From positions 156,464 through 220,463 of the forward strand of contig CALUTY010000001.1 of NCBI GenBank assembly GCA_944323825.1: DNA of 64,000 nt. The letters run 5' to 3'. This document shows positions 62,663-64,000 of this stretch, piece by piece (within the stretch, counting starts at the first letter, position 1; every line of letters begins with the position of its first letter). A program made the position numbers and the translations under genes. The stretch is from an uncultured Bacteroidales bacterium. Lineage in GTDB: Bacteria; Bacteroidota; Bacteroidia; Bacteroidales; UBA932. The notes beneath the pieces were generated by a model that searched no databases, was not told the DNA's origin, and worked only from the letters and a program-made list of their open reading frames with translations.

Positions 62663-63937
62663 TTAGTATGAAATAAATTTTGATTTATATTTATAATTCG
62701 CGACCGTATCTACGGTTACTAATCTTTTTTTTATCAAATGGGCATTGATAAAAGTTTTGTTCTCCAAATATAAATAGCACAATAGATTATTCTGATTATC
62801 ATATTTCGTTTCATCAAAACGCATATATACTTTATGTCCTTTAATCTTTTCTCGGATATAAGCTATAGCTTGTTTCTCTAAATTATCATCTACCTCTACG
62901 CCAATAAGTTTAATGGTTAATCCCGTATTAAGTTTAAGCATATTCGGGGTGATAATCTCTTTGACAGAAAAATATTCTTCTCTTTCTTTCCGGTTTTTAT
63001 CTATCCGAGATCCAAATTGTAATTTTTTGATATCAATCTTGTTCTCCAATTTATGCGGATCTTGAAATAGATATGGTAAAGTTTTCATCCTTTCGTTGAT
63101 ATCGAAAGTTGATTCATCGTTACGGTATTGGAATTCTGCATATCCGAATAATGATGACGATGTAACCTTTTCTCTATAGAATTTTTTATATTCAGGATTT
63201 ATTTCATACCCGATGGAATTACGCTGCAAGTTACGTGCAGCTAAAGCTGTCGTACCACTTCCCATAAATGGATCGAATACGGTTTCTCCTACAAACGAAA
63301 ACATTTTGATTAAACGATGGGGCAATTCTTCAGGAAACACAGCTATGTGTCCGTCTTGTTTTGCTCCACCGAAATTCCAATGAGATGCGAAATAAGTATT
63401 CCACTCCTCTTTCGTTATCTCCGAGTGTTTTTTTTGTTCCGCAGTAGGTGTGGGTGCTTTACCTTGTTTTTTAAATACTAGAATAAACTCATAATCGATT
63501 TTCAAAATGCCATTTCGAGGATACGGGAAACTACCCATTACAGCTCCGCCGCCTGTAGTATTCATCGTAGTCTGTTTTTGCCATATAATTGCGCCCATAT
63601 AATCCATGCCGAGAGTCTCACAAAAGCGGATGATCTCTGTTCTAATTGGTATTACTTTATAGCGGCCATAATAAACGGAACGCGCAAATTGATCTCCGAT
63701 ATTTATACATAAGCGGCATCCATCATGCAAAACTCGATTGCACTCCGACCATACGGTATTCAAGTTATTAATATAACTTTCATAACTATCATGAAATCCT
63801 ATTTGGCTATCATTACCATAATCTTTTAATTGCCAATACGGAGGAGATGTAATTATTAAATGAATGGATTTATCCGGAATTAAAGAAAGATTCCGGCTGT
63901 CTCCATTGATGAGCGTATGAGTCGTTTTTATTTCCAT
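62663..63937 (-). CDS. Beta-class DNA methyltransferase with C-terminal SNase-like domain
   Basis: The 424-residue protein has the catalytic TSPPYW (30-35) before the SAM-binding DPFMGSGTT (222-230), so it is a beta-class N4-cytosine or N6-adenine methyltransferase. Residues about 305-424 look like a staphylococcal-nuclease/OB fold: TIKLIGVEVDDNLEKQAIAY, IKGHKVYMRFDETKYDNQNN and LLCYLYLENKTFINAHLIKKRL. The SNase catalytic Arg, Glu and Arg appear replaced (Lys, Asp and Asn by eye), so this domain is probably binding only. It is the first gene of the R-M operon visible here. Confidence 0.85.
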   Translation of the reverse strand: MEIKTTHTLINGDSRNLSLIPDKSIHLIITSPPYWQLKDYGNDSQIGFHDSYESYINNLNTVWSECNRVLHDGCRLCINIGDQFARSVYYGRYKVIPIRTEIIRFCETLGMDYMGAIIWQKQTTMNTTGGGAVMGSFPYPRNGILKIDYEFILVFKKQGKAPTPTAEQKKHSEITKEEWNTYFASHWNFGGAKQDGHIAVFPEELPHRLIKMFSFVGETVFDPFMGSGTTALAARNLQRNSIGYEINPEYKKFYREKVTSSSLFGYAEFQYRNDESTFDINERMKTLPYLFQDPHKLENKIDIKKLQFGSRIDKNRKEREEYFSVKEIITPNMLKLNTGLTIKLIGVEVDDNLEKQAIAYIREKIKGHKVYMRFDETKYDNQNNLLCYLYLENKTFINAHLIKKRLVTVDTVANYKYKSKFISY

Positions 63938-64000
63938 ATTTTTCTATTATCAACAATCATTTTCAATGCTTTATTTGCGATTTTGGGGTCTTCTTCTATA
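63928..64000 (-). CDS. C-terminal end of a gene entering from the right
   Basis: The minus-strand frame from the window edge reads EEDPKIANKALKMIVDNRKI, then W-K-stop at 63930-63928, giving at least 23 residues. It overlaps the methyltransferase start by 10 bp and keeps the operon direction. Protein-like helical composition, but too little to identify. Confidence 0.45.
   Translation of the reverse strand, partial: IEEDPKIANKALKMIVDNRKIWK

Overview
This 64 kb window looks like chromosomal DNA from a member of the Bacteroidota, most likely the Bacteroidales. The evidence is recurrent promoter -7 boxes of the form TAnnTTTG (with TTTG about 20 nt upstream in the best cases), a GH92 mannosidase, many lipoproteins with Cys lipoboxes, LolE-type and FHS-type transporters, an M49 peptidase, a histone-like Hc1 gene and an uncoupled scatter of pur genes. 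Genus cannot be settled from the sequence alone. Most of the window is moderately GC-rich; from about 55.97 kb onward the DNA becomes clearly AT-richer, and an integrase and a restriction-modification cluster follow.

Layout. 1-1.6 kb: purK (cut by the window edge) and purE. 2-10 kb: a mannoside-utilisation locus made of a secreted GH92 alpha-mannosidase on the + strand, facing minus-strand units GntR regulator/FHS sugar permease and ROK kinase/mannose-6-phosphate isomerase. Four copies of a palindromic TGTnnnnACA operator-like site lie in its promoters, so the cluster reads as a self-contained regulon: release mannose, import it, phosphorylate it, isomerise it to fructose-6-phosphate. 10.2-10.5 kb: tRNA-Ser(CGA) followed by a run of hairpins and a terminator. 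10.5-14.4 kb: fructokinase, an uncharacterised acetyltransferase-like protein, a flavodoxin-fold oxidoreductase and purC. 14.4-26.2 kb: recX, patatin-porin phospholipase, rlmN, recA, aldehyde dehydrogenase, a purF-like gene whose product lacks the N-terminal Cys, a HhH protein, rsmI, an acidic hypothetical protein and tdk. 26.2-29.2 kb: xerD and a lipoprotein DPP III. 29.2-36.2 kb: a seven-gene efflux operon (TetR, TolC, HlyD, two ABC ATPases, two ABC-2 permeases) with a TetR-type palindrome. 36.4-41.8 kb: C11 peptidase, lrgAB, L25, pth, Hc1 and a PCMD-domain protein driven by tandem repeat-borne promoters. 42-46.5 kb: M6 metalloprotease with a coupled lipoprotein, a CBM9-like protein and a NahK-like sugar kinase. 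46.6-55 kb: an M49-like peptidase with an HEXXH zinc motif, tpiA, tyrS with a leader hairpin, rbfA, a LolE-type permease and an alpha/beta hydrolase. 55-56.3 kb: small accessory genes including a GIY-YIG-like protein.

56.7-64 kb is the most unusual part. A tyrosine recombinase is followed, after a gene-poor stretch, by a compact minus-strand operon: beta-class DNA methyltransferase carrying a C-terminal SNase-like domain, a small winged-helix-like protein, an MjaI-like restriction endonuclease, an m5C methyltransferase, a MORC/MutL-like GHKL ATPase and a Vsr endonuclease. The genes abut or overlap by a few bases, so they are probably one transcription unit combining restriction-modification with a MutL-like ATPase and T:G mismatch repair. 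A further gene enters from beyond the right edge.
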